64,000 nt of DNA, taken from NCBI RefSeq assembly GCF_001399685.1, contig NZ_JTHN01000047.1, positions 1 to 64,000 on the forward strand. The letters run 5' to 3'. The translations under genes and the position numbers were made by a program. Every line of letters starts with the position of its first letter. Within the stretch, counting starts at the first letter, position 1. The notes beneath the pieces were generated by a model that did not search any database, was not told the origin of the DNA, and saw nothing but the letters and a program-made list of their open reading frames with translations. Positions 63,994 through 64,000 of the stretch are shown here, piece by piece. Source of the DNA: Paenibacillus sp. A3 (GTDB lineage Bacteria; Bacillota; Bacilli; Paenibacillales; NBRC-103111).

Positions 63994-64000
63994 ATTTTGG

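Noticed and set aside
1-64000. CRISPR array, tRNA or rRNA genes
   Set aside because: No regularly spaced repeats, cloverleaf or ribosomal RNA sequences were seen on reading through; weak cases could be missed without a search tool.

Overview
The window looks like a piece of a Paenibacillaceae-type Firmicute chromosome. Supporting signs are AGGAGG-type ribosome binding sites, consensus SigA promoters, TnrA/GlnR and cre boxes, an Rrf2 regulator and a staphylopine-type cnt operon. Most of it is GC-rich coding sequence on the minus strand; the last 7 kb are AT-rich and decayed. No rRNA, tRNA or CRISPR array was seen.

Layout. (1) 1-9.5 kb: a minus-strand lipid/acyl-CoA block: AMP-dependent acyl-CoA ligase, a 1,071-aa MalT-like/BTAD regulator, a KAS III-like thiolase, an alpha/beta hydrolase, a short-chain reductase, a secreted lipase and a second hydrolase cut by the window edge. 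The enzyme set recalls OleABCD/beta-lactone systems. (2) 9.5-11.4 kb: transposase debris around one intact secreted protein gene. (3) 11.4-18.7 kb: nitrate assimilation (narK-nirB-nirD-nasC) with a consensus promoter, two TnrA/GlnR boxes, an ANTAR-type antitermination leader and a divergent ANTAR regulator gene. (4) 18.7-22.7 kb: sirtuin, Gfo/Idh/MocA oxidoreductase, a small coiled-coil protein, an esterase, and an Rrf2 regulator with three copies of its probable operator. (5) 22.8-46.1 kb: a yggS-like gene and then a compact, translationally coupled biosynthetic operon of 19 genes read leftwards from a promoter at 46.1 kb. (6) 46.2-55.6 kb: a complete opine-metallophore operon, cntKLMABCDFE, with a promoter and Zur-like box. 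(7) 55.7-64 kb: a broken IS4-type element, a truncated IS110 element and a graveyard of toxin C-termini and immunity genes.

The most interesting part is region 5. It carries a MilB/BlsM-like nucleotide hydrolase, a glycosyltransferase-like protein, a radical SAM enzyme, two DegT-type PLP aminotransferases, a C-A-PCP peptide synthetase, an asparagine-synthetase-like amidase, a FemAB/GNAT-like transferase, an aminoacyl-tRNA-synthetase-like protein, a methyltransferase, an APH(3')-like kinase, a HAD phosphatase, an HprK-like kinase, a TrpB-like enzyme, a fatty-acid-hydroxylase-like protein, a stand-alone PPDK ATP-binding domain and a heterodimeric ABC exporter. Together these fit a cytosine peptidyl-nucleoside antibiotic (blasticidin/mildiomycin/gougerotin logic: free cytosine from CMP, attachment to a uronic sugar, amination, amidation, aminoacylation, export). 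That reading is inferred from the gene set; no product is shown.

The metallophore operon makes D-His (CntK), adds aminobutyrate (CntL), reductively condenses it with an alpha-keto acid (CntM), exports the product (CntE) and re-imports the metal complex (CntABCDF).
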